From Harmothoe impar (taxonomy: Eukaryota > Annelida > Polychaeta > Phyllodocida > Polynoidae), in the NCBI GenBank assembly GCA_947462335.1, contig OX381707.1:37995618-38059617 (forward strand): a stretch of 64,000 bases of DNA. Direction: 5' to 3'. This document shows positions 34,366 to 45,428 of the stretch, piece after piece. The notes under the pieces are model-generated. The model did no database searches and had not been told where the DNA came from. It saw nothing but the letters and a program-made list of their open reading frames with translations. Position 1 is the stretch's first letter, and each line of letters starts with the position of its first letter. Position numbers and translations under genes: made by a program.

Positions 34366-36373
34366 TGTCACTATTTAATGCATTGTGTATATTTACGACG
34401 CTTGCAAATTCTGTCATTGAACTACTAAAATGTGAATCTAATTTGCCGAACGCCTACATTTCTCAACCATCTGGTAAATTAAACAAGCAACCTCGTCATA
34501 TGTTTCATGGCCTGCCTGGTGATCAGAAATAAGTTTTGATTAATTGGGATTTTTATATAATACATCATTAAAACATACTGTGTAATTTCACGTGAGTGCA
34601 TGTGTTCAGGGACGTCCCTGAACACATGAGCAAAAAGTTAAGGTAGCAAAGTTAAGATACCGTAAAAGCTAAAAATCAGAGTGTGTTTCATAAGCTGGAA
34701 GTATTTCTACTACCTTAACATTAAGAGAAAACGACAAAGAATATGGTTAAACTTGAATAAAATTGTTAACTAGTTTTTTTGTAATAATCATTATAGAATG
34801 TATGAATACGACCCATCATGTTAAGTGTTAAGATGGAGGTACATACCTGAATGATAGGGGCAGGAGCAAACTGACCGAGTATACAGTGCACGTCATGCAG
34901 GGATGGTCATGCCCACCTTCCTCAGCAGTCTACCTGGCCATGGCTGATTCCCGCTTAGCAGCAGCCATCTTGTCCCCCTGAGATATTGCTGGTTTGCACA
35001 GACTATAATTAGCCCCCATCCTACTAATAGTGGGAGCGAGGATGCTAGCAATGATATATGCATCAATATAATTATGGGATACTAGTAGTGTCCATGTTCT
35101 ACGGCTGCTATTACGACTGTGGTGCTGCAGTCGCTCTGTCAAAAGGGCTGCAATCGTGGTTGGATCGTGCTTCAATGCATTATCGTGCCTCAATGCATTA
35201 TCAATGCATTGCTTATTTCTTACGGTATCACATAGAAAAGGCTTGTTGCCTCTACGGAATGCATCAAATCTGCTGTATGAAACTGGTATATTGATTCATT
35301 TTTTCTGTTGTTTCTCCACTATTTGTGACCTATATCCTCATCTCATTCCTTCTTGTATTCCATATTATGTATGTATTTTCTGGTGAACTTGAAAAAGCTT
35401 ATTAGTTGCTGTCTAAATAGAAAACGACTTGTTCGTCAGAGCAATTTTCTTGAATCATATTATCAGATTTGTACCGCGTCAGGAACGTGTATTTCTGAAA
35501 TAAACGAGCATAAATACGTGCTCATTGAACCAAAAAATCCCCCTTAGTCATAATGCATGAATCTAATTTCAATTTCAAATATGTTCTAATAACAAAAAGA
35601 GTCATAAAACGATATTCCAGGGCAATATGGGCAGACTGCTGCATTCAAGCATCATGTCGACCCTTTGCACTGATGCAGCCCCGATGATTCAGCATGATGC
35701 ATCATGAATGCCACCCTGCATCATGACAGACACGACCCTTACAGGGTTAAGGTTCAGGCTGTATCAGGGTTACTGGAGGGTCCCCACACAACGGCCGTAT
35801 ACACCTGTGCCACATCAAAGCCTCACCTGGCGGGGGGTCAGGTATTCAGGGGGCACCCTCCGCCCCTCCTAATGTCCGACCAGGGTGGCCGGAATTTACT
35901 TCTAATCAACCTCCCATCGGCTTGACTGACCCCATCGTTTGCATACCTGTGGTCTGCAGTGCCCACCTTCTTACCCCCAGTCAATACGTTGGGTTCGTTT
36001 CGTTTACTCAGTGAGGGGCGTTCCCTGGGCACGTGTGCCATTTGACAACTGTCTGTGGCCCCTCCACTAGAAACCCTATATTGAGTTTAAGCCCATTGTT
36101 GTGGGGTAAAGGGGGAGAGATTGCAGATAAGAAGCCTATGCAGCCTTTGTGTTACGTTTTCCTGTTAGTACATGGGGCTATACAGAAGTTTCTATATCTC
36201 GGTTTTCTATATGAGCTTTGAAAGGTGCTACTTAGAATTCCTACAAACTGTCTATTTAAACAGTGATTGCTCCTAAATCTGTTTGAGTTACCTATTTTGA
36301 TTGTGCTACTATTTCACAAGTGCCTTTGAGTTGGCAATGCCTTTCATTTACAAATGTCATGGACATATATGTA
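34364..36373. other. Non-coding stretch; MITE fragment at 35.6 kb
   Basis: No gene recognised. 35630-35753 has the ATTCAAGCATCATG, GATGCAGCC and CAGGGTTAA blocks of the TTAA MITE family. The remainder is AT-rich. Confidence 0.4.
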
Positions 36374-37295
36374 GGGGAGACCGGGGCACGTTGACCACCC
36401 GGGCACGTTGAGCCGCCCGCTATCTTTGCTATTCCTTTGGGAATTTTCTGGCAGTATGTCTACCACATTACTCCCTTATATATAGACAGTTCAGATCAGC
36501 AACATCATGATGACTTTAGGATCCTAATGAGAAAGTTAGACAACATTAAAGGTTTATGGCCTTGAAAGTACATATTTGCAATTGCTAAACTTTTGTTCTT
36601 GTGTCGTTAAAAAACATTGCTGTCCTAAGATCTCCATCGAGGTCAAAGTATACATATAAACTATGCTTTCTCGATATATCTATAGCTATTATAGCGTTTT
36701 TTCAACAAATATCGCTAAAATACCACACATTTAGCGCCATGATAGTATAGAATTCTGTTTCTAATGATTTCTCATCCTTGAATGGGATTCAGGGTTGTGT
36801 TATCTCTGCCAGGGAGACGAAATTGAATTCTGTTCATGGCTGCTGTCCCTGCTACATGTTGGTCATACCATATATATAGTATAAGAGCAACAAATAATCC
36901 TAGTTGAAATATCTTGAAACTGAGACTTATGGTGCACTTTTTACCATCATTTTTGGATTCAGTGACCTCAAATTAGTCTAGTTAGGCAGGTCTGCCCCTG
37001 GTTGTTTTTTCGTTGTAGAACAGTGTTATTTGGATCGTTCAACTCATGTGGTTCAAGGTGCCCCATGGGTGGATCAACCTACCCCGGGCATGGATCACAT
37101 TGAACCACCCTGAGATTTTATTTTTTTTAATTCAAGAAAAATACAAGAAAAGACCACATTTGCCTTGTAATAGGTTCTCTTATATCGCAATGATACAAGG
37201 TAACTGCTTGATACAAAATCAAAGTTCAGATCCCTTTAGTAATGTCAGGAAAAAAATAAAGGTGTCAAAGCGGTTCAACGTGCCTCGGTCTCCCC
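36374..37295. mobile_element. TIR element with GGGGAGACCGGGGCACG ends
   Basis: Left end GGGGAGACCGGGGCACGTTGA; the right end reads from outside GGGGAGACCGAGGCACGTTGA. TA flanks both sides (36372-36373, 37296-37297). GGGCACGTTGA and GGTTCAA motifs repeat internally. 922 bp, AT-rich centre, no transposase. A non-autonomous DNA transposon; family not assigned. Confidence 0.75.
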
Positions 37296-37297
37296 TA

Positions 37298-37827
37298 TTC
37301 TAGATGCTACTTTATTCTGACCAGATCTAATCAGAAAATTAAGAGGAGACACAGAAGAGGCCATCTACTCTGCATGTTCTGATAAGATTCAGAGTAATTA
37401 TGATCATCATAACAGGCCCTCTGTGTTACGTTTTGATAAGATACTAAAATATTTTGAATAATTATAATTTTTGGGTTTTTATGAGTCTTCTGATTAGTTT
37501 CTTAAGACTGTCCGGCCAATACCGGTACTCTTTGTGTCAGGCCCCATTACCTTATTAGTTTCCTATTTTTCTTTAGGGGCTGATTTATCATTTTGGATGA
37601 TTTTATTGTTCTAGTTACTAGTAGGCCAATGAAACAAATCGACTTCGACATCATAAATAGCTAAAATGGTACGCTATGCTTTGAGTGGCATATATATACA
37701 CGCACATTTAAGGGGAAGACTGATAACCCAGATTTGAGGATTTGTTAGCGTGGCTGGGATCAGTTCAAATTTGATTTGCTTGGTAACGCCTCAGTGATGC
37801 AGAGTCAACAGGCTTCTCATGATCTAA
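37298..37827. other. Non-coding stretch
   Basis: AT-rich DNA; no feature recognised. Confidence 0.35.
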
Positions 37828-38064
37828 CCCTTTAATGACCGCATAGTGCTTTAATGCATTATGGCATTTTGGTTGTCATGATGCATGAATGCATGAATGC
37901 AGCCCTGATGAGTAGCCAGGGCAGTGCTACATTCAAGTATCATGACGATCCTATTGAGTGGTCTGGATACACTCCCGAAGGGTCGGCATGCATGATGCGG
38001 GAATGCAGCCCTGGCGATGCACTCATGCATCATGACGACAAAGGGCATTAGCGCACGTGAGAGA
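37828..38064. mobile_element. Member of the TTAA/CCCTTTAA MITE family
   Basis: Starts CCCTTTAATGACCGCATAG after CTAA and ends before CTAA at 38065. It carries ATGATGCATGAATGCAGCCC, its inverse CATTCAAGTATCATGACGA and CATGCATCATGACGAC. Non-coding. Confidence 0.65.
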
Positions 38065-38739
38065 CTAACGGACACCTTCACCCCCTCGTGTCAGCAAGGC
38101 AAACAGAGGATGATTTGTGACTGAGATTGGGGAGGCTGTGAAGAGGTTGTTGCTATGGTCCCAGGGTCCAAGGTCATAATGAGGTAGAGGTGGCCGTGTT
38201 TCTGGTCTCTGAGAGCCCGCATCATGTCGTATATCACAGGCCATCACCTAGGCACAGGTTCATTTAGGGAGATACACACCTGAGTAACTGTTTGTAAAGG
38301 GGTGGAGCAGGTTGTGTATAGAAGTTATATTTTTGTGTAGTCTATCCTATGTGTTTATTGCATGTATGCAGAAGGGGGCCACCAGGCACACATACCTGTT
38401 GGATATGATGTACGCATAAGGAGGTACTGAGACCATACCTTTCTGTATAATCCAACTCATGTGTGATGTAAGACTGGGTCTGGGTGGTTCATCAACCTTT
38501 AAGAAGACTGAGGAACGTCCTCAACCACACCTGCATGTCACCTGTGCCCTAAAACTATAAACCGATTATTTTATTTCTCTTTTGCATGTCTATGCTATGA
38601 CCTTTTATTTCACTATTGTTTAAACTATGTTACAGATATAGCTGGTCTGGATCTGAGCCACATGAGGCTTATCAGACATAGATAGCAAACTGTGTTTAAC
38701 TGTACCTAAATCATATTGTGTTTGTATAAGTCCATTTAA

Positions 38740-38960
38740 CCCTTTAGAGGTGGCATGTTTCCAAAAGATGACATTTGCCATCATGATGAACCAATGCAGC
38801 CCTGGTGGTGCTGCTTTGGTGCATCATGCCGGTGTCTCAACCCTGTAGGTTCGGCATGATGCCTGAATGCAGCACTAGCAAATTACTCGCTGGAGCTGCA
38901 GTCATGCATCATGACGACCATGGGCATCACGCATAAAGGGATCATGCCGTCCGTAAAGAG
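38740..38960. mobile_element. TTAA-flanked MITE, piggyBac-like
   Basis: TTAA at 38736-38739 and 38961-38964 flanks ends CCCTTTAGAGG and, from the right, CTCTTTACGGACGG. A TTAA target and C-rich CCCTTT ends fit piggyBac-type elements. The body has several inverted CATGATGC/GCATCATG and AATGCAGC motifs. No transposase. Confidence 0.7.
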
Positions 38961-38964
38961 TTAA

Positions 38965-39958
38965 TAGTATCGCCAATATGATACCAAACAGCAGGTGCGC
39001 AACATAACCCGGACATAACCAGGCCATCCACCTTATTTATAGAGACTGATAATGTCTGAAATAACGTTATATATATGGGCTTCTTCTGAACAGGTTCCTA
39101 TACTGCACCCCCACCTCTCGGCAGTGAATCTCCTCTTGTCTTTGCAAAGTCAATTATGTCATATGGTAAGATGACAAAGTCAATATGATATAGGACAGAA
39201 TGGCATATGTGCATGCCTTCATTGACTATACATTGTGTATGTGGAGGGGTAGAGGAGTCATGGTTCAGTTACCCATCTAATCATATAAAATACATGAAGA
39301 AATGTTTCAACCCTGTTCAGAATGCACGCTAGAATAAAAGTATATACTTGGCTTTAGGATAATTATGTCTATAATCGACATTGACATTGATGCATTGACT
39401 TCACATTGATCAGTGTTGAATGGGCTTAACACTACAGGTAATCTGTGGTATAGGAGCAGGGGAAAAAGACAAGTCAAAACTTAAAACGTTGACTCTACGA
39501 TAGAGTCTCAATGGGAACAGCACTCCACAGGAAATCCTGACAACTCCCTTCCCATCCTTGTCCATCCTTACATCACTAGAACCGCCGAGTTCCTCTCCTT
39601 CAGACCACCACCCAGCCCTCCGACGCCACCTAGTGTCCTCCCTGTGTACTATGACGTGATATGACGTCATAGGGTGACAGACGACAGGGGACCTCTGGGG
39701 GTTTTACGTTTGTGGTTTGGGAGGATTCAGATGTGAATGGCAGGATTCGGCAACTGTTTATCTAAGGTCTCAAGGTTTTAGCCCTCGTGGGGCTTGTTAT
39801 CCTCTCTTTGGGGTTAGTTGGCACGGCCAAGGGTATACTCATATAATGCACACACAGCATCAACTGGTTTAGGTCCTGCCCCTACACAGAAAAACGACAT
39901 TTTCGTCATGTCCAGGGTTTTCTCTCCTCAAACTGTAAAAACAGTGTTTAGGTTGTAA
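38965..39958. other. Non-coding stretch
   Basis: AT-rich unique-looking DNA without gene signals. Confidence 0.4.
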
Positions 39959-40276
39959 GGGAGTGATCATTTTTTAACAACAGGGGGGGGGGTGGTTTTC
40001 CGCGCGGAGCGCGCAAAATTTTTTTCACCCCCCCCGGTCAACGGGTCAAAATTTTTTACCCCCCCCCCCTACGGGTCGGAAATCGGCGCGCGCGCGGGCC
40101 CTTTGAAGCATAGTAATGCGCGGGCTTTTTGGCCCAAAACAGGTTAAATTCTTTTGACCCCCCCCCAAGAGGGGTCCAAATTTTTTACACCCCCCCCGGT
40201 CAAGGGGTCCAAATTTTTTTGCCCCCCCCCCAAACCAACCCCCCCCCCCCCCTGTTGATAAAAAATGATCACTCCC
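39959..40276. mobile_element. PIF/Harbinger-like MITE with poly-G/poly-C runs
   Basis: Ends GGGAGTGATCATTTTTTA and the inverse TAAAAAATGATCACTCCC (one or two mismatches) with TAA duplicated at 39956-39958 and 40277-40279. A 3 bp TWA target and GGG-type ends fit PIF/Harbinger. The 318 bp body alternates poly-C runs with AAATTTTTT and a GCGCGCGCGCGGGCCC block. Confidence 0.75.
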
Positions 40277-40462
40277 TAAATACGTACGTGTAACACAATG
40301 AAAATGAGTCACCCATTTTTAAACAAAAACAGCAGCCTGCGCATTACTCTAGATAAAGGTAATTTTAAAGGGTCGACTTTGAATGGTTTTAGCAACAGGA
40401 GGACAGAGAAAAATGAACCTCATGTGCGGGGCCGGAAAAGACTTCAGTGCGCGCGCCCAACA

Positions 40463-40665
40463 CAGAGGCGTAGGACGCACATCTTCATTGGGGGGCCCAG
40501 GGGGGCCCACTCCAACTAAATTCAAGCATCGGCTGCTTTGCATGATATTATATTGTATACATGCTTATATTTGAACTGTATAGGAAAGTAGTATTTGAGT
40601 CCCCTTTAGTTCTGATTGGGGGCCCATGCCCCACCTTTGCCTATGCAAGAGAGGCAAGGATAGGA
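40463..40665. repeat. Dispersed repeat, partner of 21936-22140
   Basis: Same block order as the copy at 21936-22140 (AGAGGCGTAGGA to AGTTCTGATTGGGGGCCC). It is followed by long poly-G and poly-C runs at 40700-40790. Confidence 0.65.
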
Positions 40666-41765
40666 AATTTCGTGTATTTTATTGGGGGTCTTGACACTTT
40701 TTTGGGGGGGGGAGGCAAACATATTCAGCCCCCCCTCCTCTGTGATGTGGGGGGGGGGGGCGGGCCCCCCTGCCCCCCCCCCCCCCCTTTCCTACGACAC
40801 TGCAACAATCCGCCATCCCCTCCCCCAGGGCGAAAATCAAGCAAACTGTGAAATAATATTAGGTGGAACGTATTTTCTCAATGGGTTTTTGGTCAATAAA
40901 CACATTAAAAGGTACAAATGTATTACATATATGCAACCCAACAGCATTATTATGAACAGTTATTTTCCATGGAGATCCAATCAAAACCCTGACGTTATAT
41001 ATAGTGCCTACCTGTAGGTGTTGTTCTTGCTATATACTTCTCCCCAAGCAGGCTGATGTAGGTGACAGCGGGGTCTGCGTCCTACTAACTAGTGTTGCTG
41101 CTTCATAGATGCACCCTGAAACTCGGGCAGACCCTGAAGTACAAATGTAATCCTCTTTTTTTATTATCCACCAGGAAGGTTGACCCCCTGGAAGCCCTCT
41201 CACATCTGTCAGGTACATGTACCACCAATTTCCTGCCACTCTGACGTCTTTGACGTATTATTTATGCCATTGCAGGCTTCTGTTGACTGTCCACAGCATG
41301 GCACAGGTAGAACATGCCATCTTAATTGTACATGAACATTCAACAGGAGTTGATTTTTATAATATTCTTTTTATTGGTAAAAATCCTCTGTAAGTAAACT
41401 CTTTTGACACGAGCCAACAGGTAAAAATTATTTCTGCTGGAATTATGTGAGATGTCGTGAACTATGACGAACGATGGAAGACGATCTCATTCGTTCGTTT
41501 TTATTCAGATTATTTTCATCACCTCGTCCTACACCCAGTATTATAGATCTTTTAAATAAAATATTTTATAATGAAAGTGATATGGCAGGACGAGGGCTGT
41601 GTGTGTGTGTGGGGGGGGGGGTAAAATCCACCTGAGTGGTCATCCTTGCACCTGAGTATTCATACCTGCTTAGGCTTAAAGGGGACGACCACCCCTCCCC
41701 AATCTTCATCCTCAGCTCCCCATCCCACCGCTATCCCTCGTCTCCCGTGCTCCTGTCTCCACCCG
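40666..41765. other. Non-coding stretch
   Basis: Poly-G and poly-C runs at 40700-40790, a GT repeat running into poly-G at 41600-41622; no gene seen. Confidence 0.4.
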
Positions 41766-41973
41766 TTAAGGAATTGTTGATACCTTAATGCATCACACCC
41801 TGTGTCGACATTATGCTTGAATGCAGCCCTGCAGTGGTGAGTGGCTCGGCAGGGCTGCATTCAAGAACCATGCCGACCCTATGGGCTTGAGACGCTCCAA
41901 AAGCAGGGGCTTTATTAGTTCATCATGACTACAAATGTCATCTTAAAGCGACATCCCGTCCTTAAAGAGTTAA
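41766..41973. mobile_element. Member of the TTAA MITE family with strong hairpin
   Basis: Ends near GTCCTTAAAGAG-TTAA at right; the left end is diverged. It contains a perfect inverted pair CTTGAATGCAGCCCTGC (41817-41833) and GCAGGGCTGCATTCAAG, separated by 16 bases. Confidence 0.6.
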
Positions 41974-43667
41974 AACCATACAGGAGGAACAAGACAGCCT
42001 TCAGCCGGCCTTCAGCACCCCACCTGCATCCACCCCGACCACATGCCGACAAGTTTGTCTACAGGTGTGAGGATTTAAAGCGGCTGATTGGCCGAATACC
42101 GTCACGTGACTTTACGTCATCACCTACTCAGTGTCGCCACATAGTGGCATAGAGGACAAACAGCGAAATCTGGTGGGAGGAGGGGAGGGGGGTAGCTTTT
42201 GGGGATGGGTGTGTGGGGTCTAAAGCTGGAGTAACACCTCAGGGAGATAGCGGGGATGGAGGTTTATGCTACCTGTGTCTGTAGAATGGTAAAACCTGTA
42301 TCAGGACACTGTTACAGGTCAAAATAATGACGATTCTACATCAATTGTGGGGAAAGTCCCTTGTGAACATATTTGGGAACCAGCTATAGTTTCTGGGGAC
42401 AAGATGGCGACCTGCCCGGTATGACCATGTATGGGTTATCATAGTGCAGATGTATCCATGTTCATAATAGGGATTTTAAAGGGAGGAGGGCCCTGGGGTT
42501 ACATCACATAGAGATAGGGTGTGTGTGTGGGGGGGGGGGACACTGTAACACACAAGGGGATTAGTGAATCTCAGGTAGCCACACATCCGGCAGGCCTACC
42601 ACACCTGTGTGACCAGTACAGGTGTTACTGTTAGTAGTGGTGGGTTCTGATTATTAAAACGATGTGCTAATCTATTGAGAATTTGAACTGGCGCTGGCGG
42701 AGCGATTAATTATGCTTGGTTATATGTTCTACTATATCTAAAGGATTGTAAAATATTAATGGGAACCAGAGACGTGAATTCTATCTCTATATGACTGAAA
42801 AGCCTTTAAAGAAGATCAATATACAAATTTAAGTACGATAATACATAATTTTCCAACGGAAGTGTAGAGTTCCAGCGACAGTTTGAGGATGACTTGTATG
42901 TACATGTACATTGTGTATTCACTGATCATATCATAGGCGTCCATTTGAAAGATTCCGGGTTACGGTCCTGATTTTATTGCTAAATGAAGGGAAAATGGGG
43001 GGAGGGGCAGTGACGTGCACTCAAAAAGTAAACTCGTCTGCAGACTCTTCAAAGTGACAAGAGAGTGGGTCCTCTAGCTGTAGTTGTCAGATAGAAGATA
43101 CACTTGGTATGTGCCAGCCCAAAACCTGACCCATGCCAGCCCTAGACTCGTCAACCAGGGTCTGATTCAGGATTTTCCCTGTAGGTGGCATCAGTATAAC
43201 ATGCATTCTGTATACAGTTGGGGAATGAATTGCATAATTTCTATGTTGATTTTAATCATATTTATGGGAATACACATTCATGTTATGGAGAATCCTGAGA
43301 TTTATCTATTGGGGATGCTAGAAAAGGTAAAGGAATCAATGTTTTTGATATAATTGAGACAAAACAAATATGTGTAGGGCACAGACACCTCTTTTGTGGT
43401 TATTTCTATGGTACAATAGCTGCAAGGAAACTCCCATTGGTATGACATACACATATGTGTTAGCAGTCTGTAACTAAAGGGTAGAAATACTCTCAATATA
43501 GACTTGGGGATATGTCAGCAATTCCCCTAACCTACATACCTCAATGTTTGTATGAATTAGCTATTATAAACCTCAGAAATATAGACAGACATGGACAACA
43601 ATTATGCCTAGGCAGAACCCAGTTAGCTCCAACTGCAGTGAAGTAGAGGTTATAGTGCACAGGTTAA
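41974..43667. other. Non-coding stretch
   Basis: No gene recognised. ACAAGATGGCGACC near 42400 resembles a YY1 site. A poly-G run lies at 42528-42539. Confidence 0.35.
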
Positions 43668-43881
43668 CCCTGTAAGGGGTGCATAGTGCTTTAAGGTGCT
43701 ATGCTCTATGTGATCATAATACATGAATTCAGCCATGGCAAGTATACTCGCCCAACTGTTGATTCATTTCCAAAGGTGCATGAATGCAGGCTTGGCGAAT
43801 AGACTCACCAGGGCTACATTCATGCATCATGCTGACAAAGGGATTCAAGCACATTTAAAGCAGTTTGCAGCCAATAAAGGG
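43668..43881. mobile_element. TTAA-flanked MITE, piggyBac-like
   Basis: TTAA at 43664-43667 and 43882-43885 flanks ends CCCTGTAAGGGG and, from the right, CCCTTTATTGGC. The body has GCATGAATGCAGG and its inverse TACATTCATGCATCATGC. Confidence 0.7.
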
Positions 43882-45200
43882 TTAACTATTCTGGGTTGTC
43901 AATTTGACGACATTAGACTTGTCACTTGGAGTGGGCCACTGCCTGGGCTAACATTGTCAGTTAGATGACCCTAGTCTTGTCTTGTGGGATGGTAACCGGA
44001 CAGTTCATCAAATAGACAACCTTTAACTCGTTTATTTTATGACCGTCACTTTAAAGACCCTAAACTCTTCTTATAAGACAACCTTTTGACAAGTTTGGAT
44101 CCCTCCATTTTATCAGTGTGACGATCCAGTTACTCATTATTTGTGCATTGAAACTGATGCTGAAGAGAAGAAAAATGTGTCATGTCACCCATATTTTGCA
44201 TTTCTACACGTATAGTGTGTGTGCGGAGGCCCGTTGTACGCACCAGAGATGCACGCATGGAAATTGATCAACTCATGTTACCTGAACCACCTCTCTATCT
44301 TTTAGTTTGTTTTGCGTCGGCCTAAAATTACAACATGTATACTTTGCTCCCACACTCTGCCTCCATGTCTCTTTATGTACCTATGTACATTGAGAATGAT
44401 GTAGTAAGATGGGGACCACCTCTCACCCCTCCATACAATGTGTGCGAGTCAGGATTTCCGTTTGGCCATGCTTGACACTGGGTTAACAAGTAACAGACTG
44501 CCTTGGTCAGGACCCCTGAGAGAACCCCTGCTGGTGGGTACACAGGGAGTGGTCAGTGGACTGAAAAGCCTCCAGTCACCTATAACGGTCCTCTCTACCC
44601 TAGCCAGGGGTAAAACAAGGGGTTGGAATGTGGGGAAGAATGGGGTGAGGTATGGGGGTGAAATGTAAGTGATGGGTGGGGTGGGAGTATGTGGGTGAGA
44701 TACTGGCTATGGGGATGATAATAGTATTGTCAAATAGTTCATAGAGAGTTCATAAACATGTGTGACATTATATTAACAATGTACATTGTATTGAAAACAT
44801 GCATAGTTGGTATTAAGTAGGTCTATTTATTTCTAAGTAGATTGGAAAGGAATTCCCATTGTCATCTACTTTAGAGGTAGCTCATTGTCTGTGTGTGGTG
44901 ATTCTCCTTTTAATAGCAGGGATAAAGCTTATTGTCAGGGAGTGGGCGTGGTTCAGGATGGAAGTTGTATTATTCTACATGCAGGTCTACTTCTATGCTT
45001 GTAGTTTATTCTCTATGGGTTCTTTTCAATGAAAAACCAAAATTATAAGGCTGTACATGGCGGCACATGGGCAAAAGTAGGAGGTGAAAGCAGTAGCAGG
45101 TTTTTGGCCCCAAGGCCTGTGAAAACTCCATAGCCTTATCTTCACACACAGACCCGGCACGTAATAAATAATGGCCGCTCCCCGAATAGTACCGCACCCA
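43882..45200. other. Non-coding stretch
   Basis: AT-rich DNA without recognisable genes or repeats. Confidence 0.35.
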
Positions 45201-45201
45201 G

Positions 45202-45428
45202 CCGGAAGATGGCGCATTGTGTCTGTCTGAGCCCCTACTAATTGACCGCAGGGTGCTCCTCGGCCGCCAGAGGCGCTAGCGGTACTTGACCGGTGGGGGC
45301 ATGCAGCTTCCGTTGGCTGCCAAGCCGGACGTACAGGTGCTGCCCCCCAGGGGGAGACTGACCCCTGGGTGTAGCACTGCGGGCACTAGGTCTGCGCATG
45401 CGTGAAGGTCTACACGTCCCATGATGCA
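45202..45428. promoter_or_regulatory. Promoter-like CpG patch with motif cluster
   Basis: About 230 bp of CpG-rich DNA in an AT-rich setting. It packs an ETS/YY1-like CCGGAAGATGGCG (45202-45214), a CTCF-like CCGCCAGAGGCGCTAG (45264-45279), the NRF1-type palindrome TGCGCATGCG (45393-45402) and a ZNF143-like TACACGTCCCATGATGCA (45411-45428). This combination is typical of TATA-less animal promoters. I could not identify the gene it would serve on either strand. Confidence 0.4.
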
